Shown: in pieces, positions 22,152 to 33,970 of the stretch
How positions within the stretch are numbered: position 1 is the first letter of the stretch
Layout of the letters: every line of letters starts with the position of its first letter
Assembly (NCBI RefSeq): GCF_000313135.1
Contig: NW_004457532.1
Location: 591,691-655,690, forward strand
Direction: 5' to 3'
DNA from: Acanthamoeba castellanii str. Neff
Taxonomy: Eukaryota > Discosea > Longamoebia > Acanthamoebidae
Length of the DNA: 64,000 nt
Position numbers and translations under genes: made by a program
The notes under the pieces: generated by a model
Told to the model about the DNA's origin: nothing
What the model saw: the letters and a program-made list of their open reading frames with translations, nothing else
Database searches by the model: none

Positions 22152-25100
22152 TCACGAGATGGACTCGCCGCCGAGCTTGAGCTTGAGGCGCTTGACGACG
22201 GGCGCGCTGTCGCCGTCTTCTGGCTTCTTGCCGAGCGGGGTGGCGTCCAAGCGCGCGCTGTTGATGCCACTGCTGCTGCTGAGCCCGGCTACACCCGGCG
22301 CGGTCGTGCCGCCAGTGCTGCTACTGAGCCCGAGCTTGTCGCCGGGCTGCTTGGCGCGCACAAGCCTAATCTTGCCCGGAGTGCTGCTGTCCATGCTCGC
22401 CACGAACGTGCCCTGCTCCAGGTCGACCTCGCTCGCCTTTCGCCGCTTGCCCTGCACGGCCGACAGTGGTGCGTGAGCACCAACGCAAAAGAGCGAAGAA
22501 GAGCGAAGAAGAGCGAAGAAGGAGAGCGAAGAGGAAGGGAACCTCGGAGCGTCGGCGGCGATCGGGTTCGCGGATGGCAGAGAGGTCGATGGGCGGCGCG
22601 TTGGCCTCGACCTGGGCCAGCAGCGAGCCGGACGACGTGGAGAGCGAGAGGAGGCCCTCGCCTAGGTTGACCCGATAGGCCTCCATCAGCGCCAGCCGTA
22701 CCCGCAAATCCCACGCCGACACAGGTCCACTGCGAAAAGACCGCTTAGCAAACGATCCTTGTGTGCGTGTGCGGTCGTGTGCGGTCGTGTGTGTACGTGT
22801 GTCTGCGCGTTGTGTGTGTGTGTGTGTTGTGTGTGTTGTGTGTGTTGTGTGTGCGTGCGTGCGTGTGGGGGGGTACTTGAGATAGCTCCAGATGCGGTTG
22901 CAGGCTTGGTCGTGCAGTCGGCGAGTGGGGGAGGTGAGGAGATGTGCGGCCTTGTAGCGCACGAAGGGATCGGGGTCGGATTCGATGATGCTCATCACCA
23001 GCCGCACCACATCGCCCTGCGGAAGGCCCAGCTCGCCCAGCGCCTTCAGTGCCACTATGCGCACCTGGTGGCCAGGAGTTGGGATTTGGCCCAGTGTCAG
23101 CCACGCACACGCACACGCACACACACGCACCACCGACGCATGAACACAACGCAGAGTGACACATACCTTGCGATAGTAGCCGTAGCTGGTGTAGGAGGTG
23201 AAAAGGTCGAGGTCAAGCCGAGCTCTGCCGCTGGCCTGCATCTTCTTCATGACCTTGAGGCAGGCCACCGTCACACGGTTGTGGTAGGACGGCAACAGCC
23301 GCTCCAGGTGCATGAAGCGTTGGACCTGCTTCAGAATGCTGTCCCAGCCCTTGTTCGACTTGGGCTGCGTGTTGCCTGCATGTACGACAGGCGAGTCAGT
23401 GCGGGAGCAGTTCCAAGCGAGTGCCATGGGGGGGTGGGGTGAAAGGTGGTCAGCTCACCCAGGGCTTCTATGACGGTGGCCAGATACGAGTAGTCCGAGT
23501 AGGGGTTGCCCGTGTTGTCGTTCTGCTTGAGCAGATGCAGCAGGAACTCGAGCACCTCGTCCGGCGTGAATCCTTCGGTGTCCCTCACCTACAACAACGA
23601 ATGTACAACACATAGCTCGACTGAGCTGGATGGCGACGAGTACGTCGAGAGCGCTTCAACACGTGCGACGAACGAGTATGGAGGGCACGCACTTGAGAGA
23701 GGGCGACGGGGATGGCCTTCTGTACGTGGTAGGCCGCAAAGTCGGTGAAGTCGTTGGGTCGCATCTGAGAGTTCTCGTCTCCATCGTAGAAATAGGCCGA
23801 ACGGAAGTACCGCAGCAGCGCCTCAAGAGCTGCCGCGCTTGCCTGGGAGTCGAGCCGTGGTGAGCGTGGTCTGGAGAGGGAAGAGGAGTCGTAGCTGGTA
23901 TGTACCTCGCCTCGTATAGAACCGAGGGCCTCAGCAGCCAAGGCGCGGATGCGATAGAACATTCGCGGATTCTCCATGAGGGAGGCGAGAGCCGCGACCG
24001 CAGCTGCGGAGTTGCATTGGCCCACGCCCTGCACGCCCTCGTACTGCGCCACCACGTCTCGGTCCAACTCGATCTGATTGATCCACATCTTCTCCGGCTG
24101 GCGGAACTGCACCTTTCTGCAAGGCCAAAGATAAGCAAAAAATGTGTGAATGAGCAACCAATGTTGTTGTAGTGTTATAATGGTCTCGGTTGGGTTGGGG
24201 GGCTGGGCTGGGCTTACCGCAGCATCTCGAACTCGGGGTCAATGCGAATCCAGAGAATGGGAGTGTCCGACCGTGGCTGCGGCACATCCGGCTTCTCGTC
24301 CTCCTTTTCCTGCACAATACATTGGGCGTGGTGGCGTTAGAAGAGAGCGGTGCGGTGGTGCGGTTAGAAGGGGGCTTTACTTCGGGTCCTTCGCCGGGCT
24401 GGCCCTTCTTCCTGCGGTTCTTGCGCAGGCGGGAGTAGCAGGGCAGGTCGGTGCCATAGAGGTCCTCCTCCAGATCGAGCAAATGGTCGTGCGCGCCGTC
24501 CACTTCGTGCACTCGCACGGCCAGCTTGTTGCTCTCCGCCTTACCGCCTTGTCGCACCGCGAACTCGATCTGTGTGCGTGCGCGGATGTGGTGTGGCCAT
24601 CAGCCGGCCGATGTTATGTGCGACAGTAATGAGGCAGAGCGGAGAAAAGAGCGCACCAGGTGGCGCTTGCGGTTGAACCAGAAGCCGCACTCGACCTCCA
24701 CGCAGCCCGAGCCGTGAATCCAGCGCTTGTCGAATCCGTCCTTCTTGAGGTCGTGGCCGGTGAGCTTGGCGATGAGCTTTAGGAATCGATGAAGCGAGAG
24801 CGTGGGCGGAAGGGTGCCGGCCTGGGCCTCCGGTGGTGCGATGAGCTGCTGCACCACCTTCCTCATGGCGTCGAGACCTGGGCACAACGAAGAGTAAGAC
24901 GAGTACTCGCTGGCTATACCGCAACGCGTATAGCGTACCAAGCAGCTTTTCGAGCAGGTAGACGACTAATCGTGCCTTCCACAGCGCTACATTCTCTTCA
25001 GCTCCAACAACCTGGCAACAGACCAACAACAACATTGATGAGCCCATCATAAAAATGATTATGGCGAAAATAGGGAATTAAAGGGGGGAGCGTTGGTTCG

Positions 25101-26861
25101 TACCCCGCACTTGGCCAACACGACATCTGGGCCTCGGTCGCACACGAAGAGTCCCTGCCGATACAGCAGCAGCCGATACTCGTTGTTGCCCAACGATTTT
25201 CGGTACCACAAGAGCGCCACGTAACCGGCGAGACCTTCCATCAGCCACCAATCCTGCGTATTCCTACATGCACGCGTACATACATTAGACGGGGCTGTGT
25301 TCAAGCAATGATCGCTCGAGGTATGCGCCACCTGATGGGGATGTAGTTTCCGAGCCACTGTCTGGCAGCAGCATCGGCCAGTATCAGGCGGCTGGTGAGC
25401 GTTTGGTCGATGATCGTCTCGTCGTGCAGCAAATGTGTACAAAAAATGGACAGTCCCGCATAGGCATCCTCCTGCAGGCGGAGAGGACCGCTCGGGGGTG
25501 AGCTTCGAAGTGGTCTGCTGCGCTGCGTGCTTGGGTGCTAATGCATTACCTTGGTATAGGCGTCCTCCACGAAGACTTGCTTGTAGGACTCGTAGGGAAA
25601 CTTGACGCCGAAGAATTCCTCGTAGGATTGGATGGCCTGCGAGAGGAACGCCGTGGTGTGGGCCAGCATCTTGCTCTTGCCCGGCGGACAGAAGCTGGTG
25701 ATGTACGGCAGGTTCGGATCGACCACGATCTCGAACCGGCCGGCGCACACGCCTATCCGCGCCGGGAAGGTGGCCTCGTCGATCCTGCCAATGACGCCCG
25801 AGGCTCACACGTGAGCAACCATACGCCAATCACGGCCACAACTTGAACAGGCCGAAGGCGGGTGTGAGTTAGGTACCTGTAGTGGAAGGTACGTCGGAGA
25901 GTGGCCTCCTCGAGGGTCTGCTTCTCAAGCTGGCCAGATGCCACGACTGCCGCCATGAAGGTAAGGGTGGCGTAAGCGCAACGATCAAGCCACCCGTTGT
26001 GTCTGTGGGACACTCCAAGAAGAGAGTAACACGTACCGACGAACTCGGGCTTGACAGTGAACTGCATGGTGAAGGGCGAACGCTCGGCCTCGAAGCACGG
26101 AAACCATGTTCGTGCGCCCTCTACATGGCTTTGCGAGTACATGTCTGCACACACACACCACACACCACACACAACACACAGTCAGATGCACACACATGCG
26201 TAACTGTGTAGAAGCAAACAAAGCCGTACGTGGTGATCGGTTGGGGTAGGCCGTGGCGTGTGCCAGCACGAAGTGGAGGCCGGCTTTCGGCTCGGGCAGG
26301 GTGTAGTGGATCTCGATCGTGACCTGGCATGTTTGTTCGCCGGTGGCGTTGACAGAGGTGGGCGCGAGGAGGTGCGGCGGCAGCTCGATGATCAGCTCGC
26401 CGTCCTCTGAGGCGGAGAGCGCCGCGCGGTGGAACACCTCGAAGGTCTTCGCGTCGGCATGGGCTCCCGAGTGCACGATGCGCTCGAGGTAGTTGCGCAG
26501 CACGAAGGTCATGCTCTCTCCGTTGCAGGTCACCCGACTCACCACTGCATTGTGTTGGAAGAGCTAAGCAACACACAGGGTTGTGGATGAAGATGAAGGG
26601 AAAGAGGGAAGAAGCACGTACGGCATTGCCGGCAGTTGAGTGCGAGTAGAGCGTATGTGGGTGTGGCGGGGACGGCCAGCGTGAGCGTGAGCTCGCACCG
26701 TCCCTGCACAAGAATCAGAGCCAAGACATTTGAGGGGCTAACGGCCAAAGATTAAATCGAAATGCGGCGGTGCTGGGAACCTTTGCGCTTGGACGTTCAA
26801 AATCAAATTCGAGGACGAGATGCGTGTGGTTCACTTGGTCTACAATCGCCGCTTTTGCCAT
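22152..26861 (-). CDS. TAF2: TAF2, TFIID subunit with inactive M1 aminopeptidase fold
   Basis: Largest promoter-contacting TFIID subunit. Starts MAKAAIVDQVNHTHLVLEFDF at 26861 and runs through about 17 exons to TGA at 22152. The M1-peptidase-like region shows the TAF2 signature FPYESYKQVFVEDAYT, AYAGLSIFCTHLLH, DETIIDQTLTSR and WLMEGLAGYVALLWYRK. The zinc-binding HExxH of true aminopeptidases is absent, as expected for TAF2. The later HEAT-like part (DRDVVAQYEGVQGV, SPTRRLHDQACNRIW) leads to a basic, Ser-rich tail (RRRRSE, PVVKRLKLKLGG). Divergent promoter shared with the gene at 27043; the amidase gene lies 119 bp downstream on the same strand. Short AT-rich or GTGTG-rich introns. Confidence 0.92.
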
Positions 26862-27042
26862 TGCGACCTTCGTCTGAGGCTCTGCCCCCGATCAGCCGCG
26901 TTTATTTATCTATTTTTTCTTTTCTATTCAAGAAAGAACAAAAGAAATAAAGGTAATTCTTTTTCTCTCCACACGATTAATTGACGGGCACTTGCGCCAC
27001 CAGAAGAGCAACACTCTTCGAAGGAGCACAAAAAGAAGAAAG
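26862..27042. promoter_or_regulatory. divergent promoter between TAF2 and unknown gene
   Basis: Only 181 bp separate the two start codons, so both promoters must lie here. An AT-rich patch (26900-26960) is flanked by GC-rich sequence. No specific factor site is recognised. Confidence 0.55.
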
Positions 27043-28098
27043 ATGATTCACCACGCCACGGATCTGAGTGTTGGTACGGGGCAGACGAAGTGGGCCGGGT
27101 CGTGGCAGACCGAAGAGTCGCGCAAGGCGAGCCCCGCCCGAGCCGGCAACGAGGGGGCGTGGCTGGAAGGCCGCGTCGCTGCGCCCCTGCGCTCCCACTC
27201 CATCGTCTCGGACGACCCTCGCCACCACCGCTACCTCGGTACCTCCCCCAGCCCACAAATTAACTCTTTTTCTATTTACATAACTAAATAATAAAAATAA
27301 TAAAACAATAAAACGATGGATTTAATGGGTGGTGCACAGTGGTGGTCGTGGACGTGCAGGAGGCGCGTAAGCGCGTGTTCGAGGCCAGTGGGCAGGAGGT
27401 CGACACGAGGCCGCACGGCAAGGAGGTGCTCCAGCGCACCGGCTACCTCGTCGCCAACTGGAAGAAGACCGAAGCGCAAGGTACCGCCACACCCTAACCT
27501 CAACCACTCTTTTCCCGTTCTAACCTTCTCCTCGTCGCCACTACACAAAGACGAGTACAAGCTCACCAACGACCAGTTGGCCAAGATCGTGAGCGGCACC
27601 GCGGCTGCGCTGCCCAGAGGTTACTGCGACCAGCAGGCCAGTGCGCTGCACCCGCAGGTGGCGGGCCGCTTTGAGTTCTGGGGCGAGCCCACCCTGGTCA
27701 AGCCGCTGGACATCAAGGAGGTGCTCTCACTTGCGGCCGTCCCGCCCGCCCAACCTCCCCTCCTCTCCCCGCCCCTTCCAGGCCTGACCAATGCGAGGAA
27801 TGCAGGGAACCCAAGTGAGTCTGCGGACGAAGGGCAACTCGGTGTTCATCGAGACCATCGCCAAGAAGGAGGAGAGCGCGCCGGACTACGCCGGCGAGAA
27901 CGTACAGGGCGGCTGGGGCGCCAAGGTGCGACCCAACTCGAGCAACGTGGTCCATCTCTCACATTTCTCAATTTCTCACATTCCTCTTGCCTTGCTCGTG
28001 GGCTTGCGCAGATCATGGGCATGAAGAGCGAACCGGAAGCGTGGAAGCCGCCCAGCGACTCGCTGCAGGGCGTCGACGAAGACGAATGGGACGACTGA
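27043..28098 (+). CDS. conserved-looking protein of unknown function
   Basis: Not recognised. ATG 27043 (MIHHATDLSVGTGQTKWAG) to TGA 28096-28098 over five exons, about 250 residues. Splices read cleanly: HRY-L|VVVVDVQEARKR, KKTEAQ|DEYKLTNDQLAK, PLDIKE|GTQVSLRTKG, GGWGAK|IMGMKSEPEAW. The chain is soluble, charged and has no signal peptide or membrane segment. Tryptophan/glycine-rich ends (WLEGRVAAPL; FEFWGEP) and an acidic C-terminus, DEDEWDD, are the visible features. Trp-acidic tails often act as binding peptides, but no function is proposed. Confidence 0.72.
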
Positions 28099-28270
28099 AG
28101 CAACAGCTGCCACCGCCGTGTAAACTGAAGTGGTGGCGTGGGGGGTCCACCACACCACCGCAACCAATCAACCCCAGAACATGTTACATTCATAAACTGT
28201 GATGTTAACCACCACTTGTTTTGTCCTCTTGCCGCTTGTTGAGCTCTTACCAGTTTTTCATTGTATTGCT

Positions 28271-31136
28271 TCAGTCGTGGCTCTCCGTGTTGCTCTCGCT
28301 CTCGGATTCGGATTGGCTCTCGCTCCCGCTCCCGCTGTCGCCGCTGGTCGTGTCGTCGCTATCGCTGTCGCTTTCGCTTTCGCTCTCGGAAGAGGAGCTG
28401 GGCAAGCTCAGCGGCGGCACGTGGACCTTGGTGTTCTTGAGCGCCTCGCGTTCCTCCTCGTCGAGGTCGTCGAGCGACGGCGGCACCCGCCAGAAGGCCG
28501 ACTCGTTCCACTCGGTCTCCTCGACCGTGGCCTGCTTCTCCTCTTCCTGGCGCCGCAGCTCTTCCCTCTTCTCCAACTCCTGATGAGGCAGTGCGCAGGT
28601 GGTGAGCTCACACAAACACACACACGCTCACAAAAGCGAATCGGGGCGGTGAAGAAGAGAGGAAGTGGACGGGAGGTAGTACCCTAATGCGGTACTTCTC
28701 CTTCTTTTTCCAATAGGACTTGGGGAGGGTGACCTTGGCCATCAGGTCGGGCCGCATCATCAGCATCTTCTCCGAAAAGAGGTACACACCTGGCGTTGCA
28801 AAGAAATCAGGTCAATTTATATCATAATAATAATAACAAAGCGCTGGGTACCTTTCTTGAACTCCTTGTCTTTGGCGAGGTCCTTGTAGACGTCTTCAAA
28901 ATTGTGAGAGTCGCAGAAGTTCTGCGTCACGGCGACGGTCTCCGTCAAGTTGAACACCATGTGCCACCTGCCACCCACCAAGCGCGATGAACACTCGTGC
29001 AACATGCGACAGGACTCGTAGACTTCATGAAATCATACCAATTGGTGGGCACGTAGATGATCTCGCCCTCTTCGAGGATGCACTCGATCGGGTGCTGGCT
29101 CACATCCCTATGTACATGGTGCGCACCGCACAACGTTAACCACCACACATAGAGCTGAGAGGCTGGCTGACTCTGGGATGGAGTGGGTTACCTGTTCTTG
29201 ATGAGCGGGTAGTGTTCCAGGAACCACACGATCGGGTCCTCGCCGGTGTAGTCGATCTCGCCCGTATCCTCGTCTTCGTCCACATCCACTCCGGATGGCG
29301 GGACCTGGTTGGGCGGATAGATCACCCATCTCTTGCGTCCAACAAGGAGCGCGTTCCACGCCGACGTCTTGAACGGATCCAGGTGGAACGGAGAACCTGC
29401 ACGCATATTGTAAATGTAAATGTAAATGTAAATGTAAAGAAATAAATCTAAATATAATTATATTTATAAATATAAAGAAATATGAAGAAAAATATTTACA
29501 AGTCGGAGAGCATAATGTAAACATAGGGTGTGGCTTACCCGAGCGAGGTCCGCCGATGACGACCCACCGGTAGAAGGGACGCTCAGAGCCCATGAGTGAG
29601 AAGAAGTCCTCGGGGAAGTACGGCGGCACTTCATAGTCCTCCAGCAGCTTGGGCGCACGATCGCCGTAAAGGCTACAGAAAAAGAAGGAGAATTAATATT
29701 TTACATTTCACACAAATAAAATAAATCAACACGACGAAGAAATATGACTTACGGGCAGAACACGTAGATGGGATCCTCATCTTGAGTCTGGCTGCAGTAT
29801 TGGAAGTAATCGCTGAGCGTCATATTCAGCTTCTGGCCAGCGTCATCCTGAAAAGTTGTTGTGGGGGAAAAAGAGTTCGTCCGTCAGTCGTGTGTACACA
29901 CATACATGCTACAGCTATTGACTCGCGGTCACGGCTACATTCAGGGGGTGCGGCGTACTGTCTGATCGACACGGAACGGCGTATCTGGGAACCTCTTGAT
30001 CAGCGCTTCCCTGGTCCATGACTTCTCTTTCCACTGTTGGAGTAAAGCAGAGCTCAGTGTTAGGAATGGTCAAGAGTGTGGGTTGTAAGCCCGCAACGGG
30101 CTAGTTGTACAACAACAACAACAACAACAGCTAGTGGTGGCAGGGTGTGACCGTACGGCGGGCCACTGGGTGACGACGTCGGTGAGAATGACGGGCTTGT
30201 TGGGCTTGACGTACTCCTCGATGAATTCATTCACCGTGAGGCCGGAGCGGCGGGGCACTTGGAGATGAGGAGGCAGATCCTTGGGCAGTTCCGAGAAGTG
30301 GGCCATCGACACATTCCCGCGGTACCTACAAAAAACGACGTACGCACACGCACACGCGTACCGCACACACACACACACCACACACACGCCGCACACGCAT
30401 TCCGCACATAAGACAATTATTAATTACATGTCAGGCGCAAGGACATGTGAGATCAAAGCACGCAAAAGAGAGGAGACGGACCACTTGGAGTAGAGGTAGT
30501 CCGAGTGGAAGCCCGGGACGGGAATTTTCTGGTAGGGCGTCGGGATGTCCTTTTCCTTCGGCAGCAGCGTCGTACGCCGCCACGTACCCTTGTACCTGTC
30601 GAAGATAAAAAGATGAATAAATAATCATAAATTATGCATAATAATAATAATAATAATATAATATAATATAAAATGGCAAGAAAAGAGGAACGGTACCGGA
30701 AGTCGCCGGCATGCTTGCGGATGCAGAGATCCTTCCAGAGATCGTTCTCGTCGGAATAGATGTAAAAGGCGCGCGACACGAGTGACAGCTGGACGAGGTC
30801 CTCAGCGGCGAGCAACCTGAGGATCTTCATAATCATCCAATCGGCGAACACGTTCAAGGTGCCCAGGCCCCAGAGACGAGTGTAGTTGTAGGGCAGTTCG
30901 GCCACGGGCGCCGACGAAGCTCCTCCATTCTCCTCCTGCGTAGCGGAAGACGGAGCTGGCGTCTCTTGGTCACGGATTGTTGAGATGACGTCGACATCGC
31001 AGGTCGCCAATTCGGCATGAGGAGATGAGGGGCTGGGCGAAGTGGAATCGGGCGAGGCAGGCTCGTTGTCCACATCCGACGTGACGATTTCGTCGCACAC
31101 GATGCGCGACTTGAAGTACGACTCAGGCGACTCCAT
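28271..31136 (-). CDS. F-box plus JMJD6-like JmjC oxygenase
   Basis: Fe(II)/2-oxoglutarate-dependent oxygenase of the JMJD6 clade (protein lysyl hydroxylase/demethylase family). Start MESPESYFKSRIVCDE at 31136. An acidic leader is followed by an F-box-like segment (LNVFADWMIMKILRLLAAEDLVQLSLVSRAF...LWKDLC), a JMJD6-like linker (KLLEDYEVPPYFPEDFFSLMG, YRWVVIGGPRSG), then the JmjC core. Iron ligands are H and D of FHLDPF and the H of NWWHMVFNL; the 2OG lysine is in GRKRWVIYPP, and AVTQNF closes the core. Exons join across intron 29035 as TN-W|WH. The C-terminus is a helical acidic region ending in an Asp/Ser/Glu repeat (SESESESDSDSDD). The F-box implies an SCF-linked role; that is inference. 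Divergent to the ankyrin gene. Confidence 0.9.
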
Positions 31137-31300
31137 TCTTTTCTGACCTCTTCTCTATCTCTTTGTCTCTTGGATCTGTGTTACCACCAATTTGATTTTT
31201 ACTGATTGGTACGGAGTACGAAATCCACGTCACATTTCAGGGTATTTGCTAAATGGAGGAAAAATGATTTCTTTTGGTTTCCTTCTGTGAAGCGTGAAAG
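31137..31300. promoter_or_regulatory. bidirectional promoter with two opposed CCAAT boxes
   Basis: 164 bp between start codons of the JmjC gene (minus) and ankyrin gene (plus). CCAAT at 31187-31191 and ATTGG at 31205-31209 face each other, 13 bp apart. Paired CCAAT boxes are common NF-Y sites in bidirectional promoters. Confidence 0.5.
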
Positions 31301-33784
31301 ATGAGATTGCGCACGGCCACATCTGCCGGGTCGAGATTCCCGGTTAATCGGGCATGCTCTCCTTCATCTTCCCTTTCCCTTTTCCTCAACCGCACCTACA
31401 CCTCCGCTTCGCCTAATGGTAGCTTGGCAGCTTCGATCCGTGCGCTCCATTTTTCCAACTTGCATCACTCTTCCACGATTCGAGCTTGGCCCTCCACCGC
31501 GGCACAGCAAAGAGGCATCGCTGCGAGAGCGTCGTCGATGATCCATCGTCGCTCGTTTGCCACCTACCAGGAGCAGACAGAGCAAGAGCGGAAGCAAAAG
31601 CGGAAGAGCAAGCCCAAGAGCAAGGACCCGTGGTGGAAGCAGAACGACAATGATTTCAACAAGGGCCAGAAGGCATTCGCAGGAGACTCCATCGAGATGG
31701 CCGTGCGAGATCAGAACATCAAGCTGCTGGAAAAGATTATGTCCCAGAACGCCGACTTTGCGCAGCGGAAGGACAGTATCCTCATGGTACGCCGTCCTCG
31801 GGCTCAGCATCCAGCGAACCAACCAACCACCAACCAACATCAAACGTGCACGTTGTGTGTGTGTGTGTGTGTGTGTGTGTGGGGTGTGTGTGTGTTGCAT
31901 GTGCGTTGCAAGCGCAGGTTGCAGCGTTGTACAGAGGAAAGAAACTGATGGAAACGCTGCTTCGACGAGGCGAAGACCCCAACTACAAAAACGCTCTCTT
32001 CTGCACGCCGCTGCACTATTGCTGCTCACACGATTTCCCGCGTGGCGTCTCCCTCCTCCTCTCGTACGACGCCGATGTCGAAGCGCATGATGAAGAAGGT
32101 ACCCTTACCCTCGCCTCGGGTTCTGCCGCGTGTCGGCTTGGCTTACAGCTTGGCCATGTGCTGATTGATCATCATCAATCCCATCCAGGTCTTACGCCGC
32201 TGCACCAGGCGGCGCTGGCCAACAGCGTGGAATGTGCTAAGCTGCTGGTCGAGCACGGGGCTCGGATCACATCGGAGGACAAGGACGGCGACCACCCCAT
32301 ACACACGGCAGCCAGGTTGGGCTCAGGAGACTTTGTGACCTATTTGCTCGAGAAGGGTGCGGATGTGAACTCGAAGAACTTCAAGGGTACATGCGCTCAT
32401 TTGGCTTTTGGCAGAGTCACTGTTGGAAGGTCTGACCTTCCAATCTCTCTCTCTCTCTCCTCTGCAGGAGAATCGCCGCTGCATTTGGCGGTGACGAGCG
32501 ATGAAGCCAAGATGGCGATGCTCCTGCTGGAAAAGGGGGCTTCTGTCGGCTCGAGAGACAGCGAAGGCCTCACTCCCCTTCACCGAGCTGCACAGAGCAG
32601 CGACGACAAGGGCTGCATCTCCATGCTCATCAAGGCCGGCGCAGGTACACTTTCTCTTAAGATCTGTCGAGTAGCACACGTTCTGTGTCATGGTGAATCT
32701 AAACTTTTTCCGTGCGGCTCTCATTGATGTCAGACATCAACGACACTCTGGTCGCGGGCATCTCGCCGCTCCACTTTACGGCCTTTTCGGGTAATCTCGA
32801 TGGCATGGGCAAGCTCGTGGATGCCGGCGCGCTCATGGAGGAAAAGACGCACGAGGGCTGGAACGCGCTCATGATTTCAGCCCAGGAGGGCCACCTTGGT
32901 ACGCCTTCCTCCTATGCACCCGGACTTGCTCTGCCTAACACTCATCGCACACACGCACCACCGCACACGCACGCGCACGGGCACGTGCAAAACAAAACAG
33001 GCTGTCTGTCCTTCCTCATGAAGAGCGGCGCTCAGCTGAATAACCGGAATGATGAAGGACTGTCGGCTTTGCATCTCGCCGTGGCCGGCGGTCACGCTGC
33101 CTGCGCCACCCTCCTTCTCAAGAAAGGAGCTGACGTCAACATCAAAGAAAATAACGGTGCGTGTGACTCCACTCCTAGGGCAAGTCTGGCTTGGGCCTGC
33201 TGGGGTTTGGTGATGCTGTGGCGTTCCACTCACAACCCCCGATTGATCTTCCACAGGCTCACGCCTCTGCACCTGGCTGCCCAAAGCGAAAAGGACGATG
33301 CAACCCTGGCGCAGCTGTTGATCGAAAACGGAGCGGACGTGAGTGCGTCCACGCCCGAGGTGAGCATCCCTCTTCTGTGCACTATTGTGTTACATGCACT
33401 CACCTGCTTGCTACTACAGGACGGCATTACGGCTCTGCATGCGGCCATTGACCACGAGAATGTCCAGATTGCGCTTCTCCTCTTGGAGAGTGGAGCTGAT
33501 CCCAACCAAGCGGAAGCCAACGGTATGCTGAACGCTCGCCATTGGTTTCGCACTTTGGTCGCTCATGCAAAATTGTGTGTGTGTGTGTCTGCCACTCAGG
33601 AACGACGCCACTTCATCTGGCTCTGCAGGCCGAACTGCCGGAGGTGGTCGAAGCCCTCTGCCAGCTGGGCGCTGATGTCAACGCGAAGGACGCCTCAGGC
33701 AAAACGACCCTCGAGCTTGCGCGCGACATCGAAGTGGGCTCTGCCGAGGTGACGAAGCTGCTCAAGCGATACGGTGCCAAATAG
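31301..33784 (+). CDS. ankyrin-repeat protein with mitochondrial-type presequence
   Basis: ATG 31301 to TAG 33782-33784. The first 90 or so residues are Arg/Ser/Ala-rich with almost no acidic residues (MRLRTATSAGSRFPVNR...MIHRRSFATY), a strong mitochondrial targeting pattern. A basic linker (KQKRKSKPKSKDPWW) precedes about 12 ankyrin repeats (for example LTPLHQAALANSVECAKLLV, SALHLAVAGGHAACATLLL, TTPLHLALQAELPEVVEAL). Most repeat-region introns are phase 1 and fall just at the glycine that ends a repeat. The intron near 33158-33255 breaks this rule: the expected donor leaves the frame one base off, while a downstream GTGTGA donor restores it with one extra alanine. Function is unknown beyond protein binding. 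Confidence 0.85.
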
Positions 33785-33970
33785 GCACCACCCGTAGGGT
33801 CAATAGAGAAACCCCCTCCCAGTCATCTCTCTTCTCGCCCATTGTGTTACGTAACTCAAGTTTCTTTTTATTCGCGAGCGCGCGATAGCCCTGACAGCGA
33901 AGAGCCCGACGCTGAGCCAAGCAGGTACCCTGCATGCCTCTTTGTTTCACCTTTTTGCGTTGGCGTCGCG

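Noticed and set aside
22033..22155. Earlier in-frame Met for the acid-amidase gene
   Set aside because: It would bury a good signal peptide that starts at 22032.
23100..23165. GT/CA-rich open frames inside TAF2 introns
   Set aside because: Frames arise from simple repeats and interrupt a well-conserved protein.
29405..29480. TGTAAA repeats in the JmjC gene as a possible Puf-binding cluster
   Set aside because: They lie in an intron and form a simple AT-rich tandem repeat.
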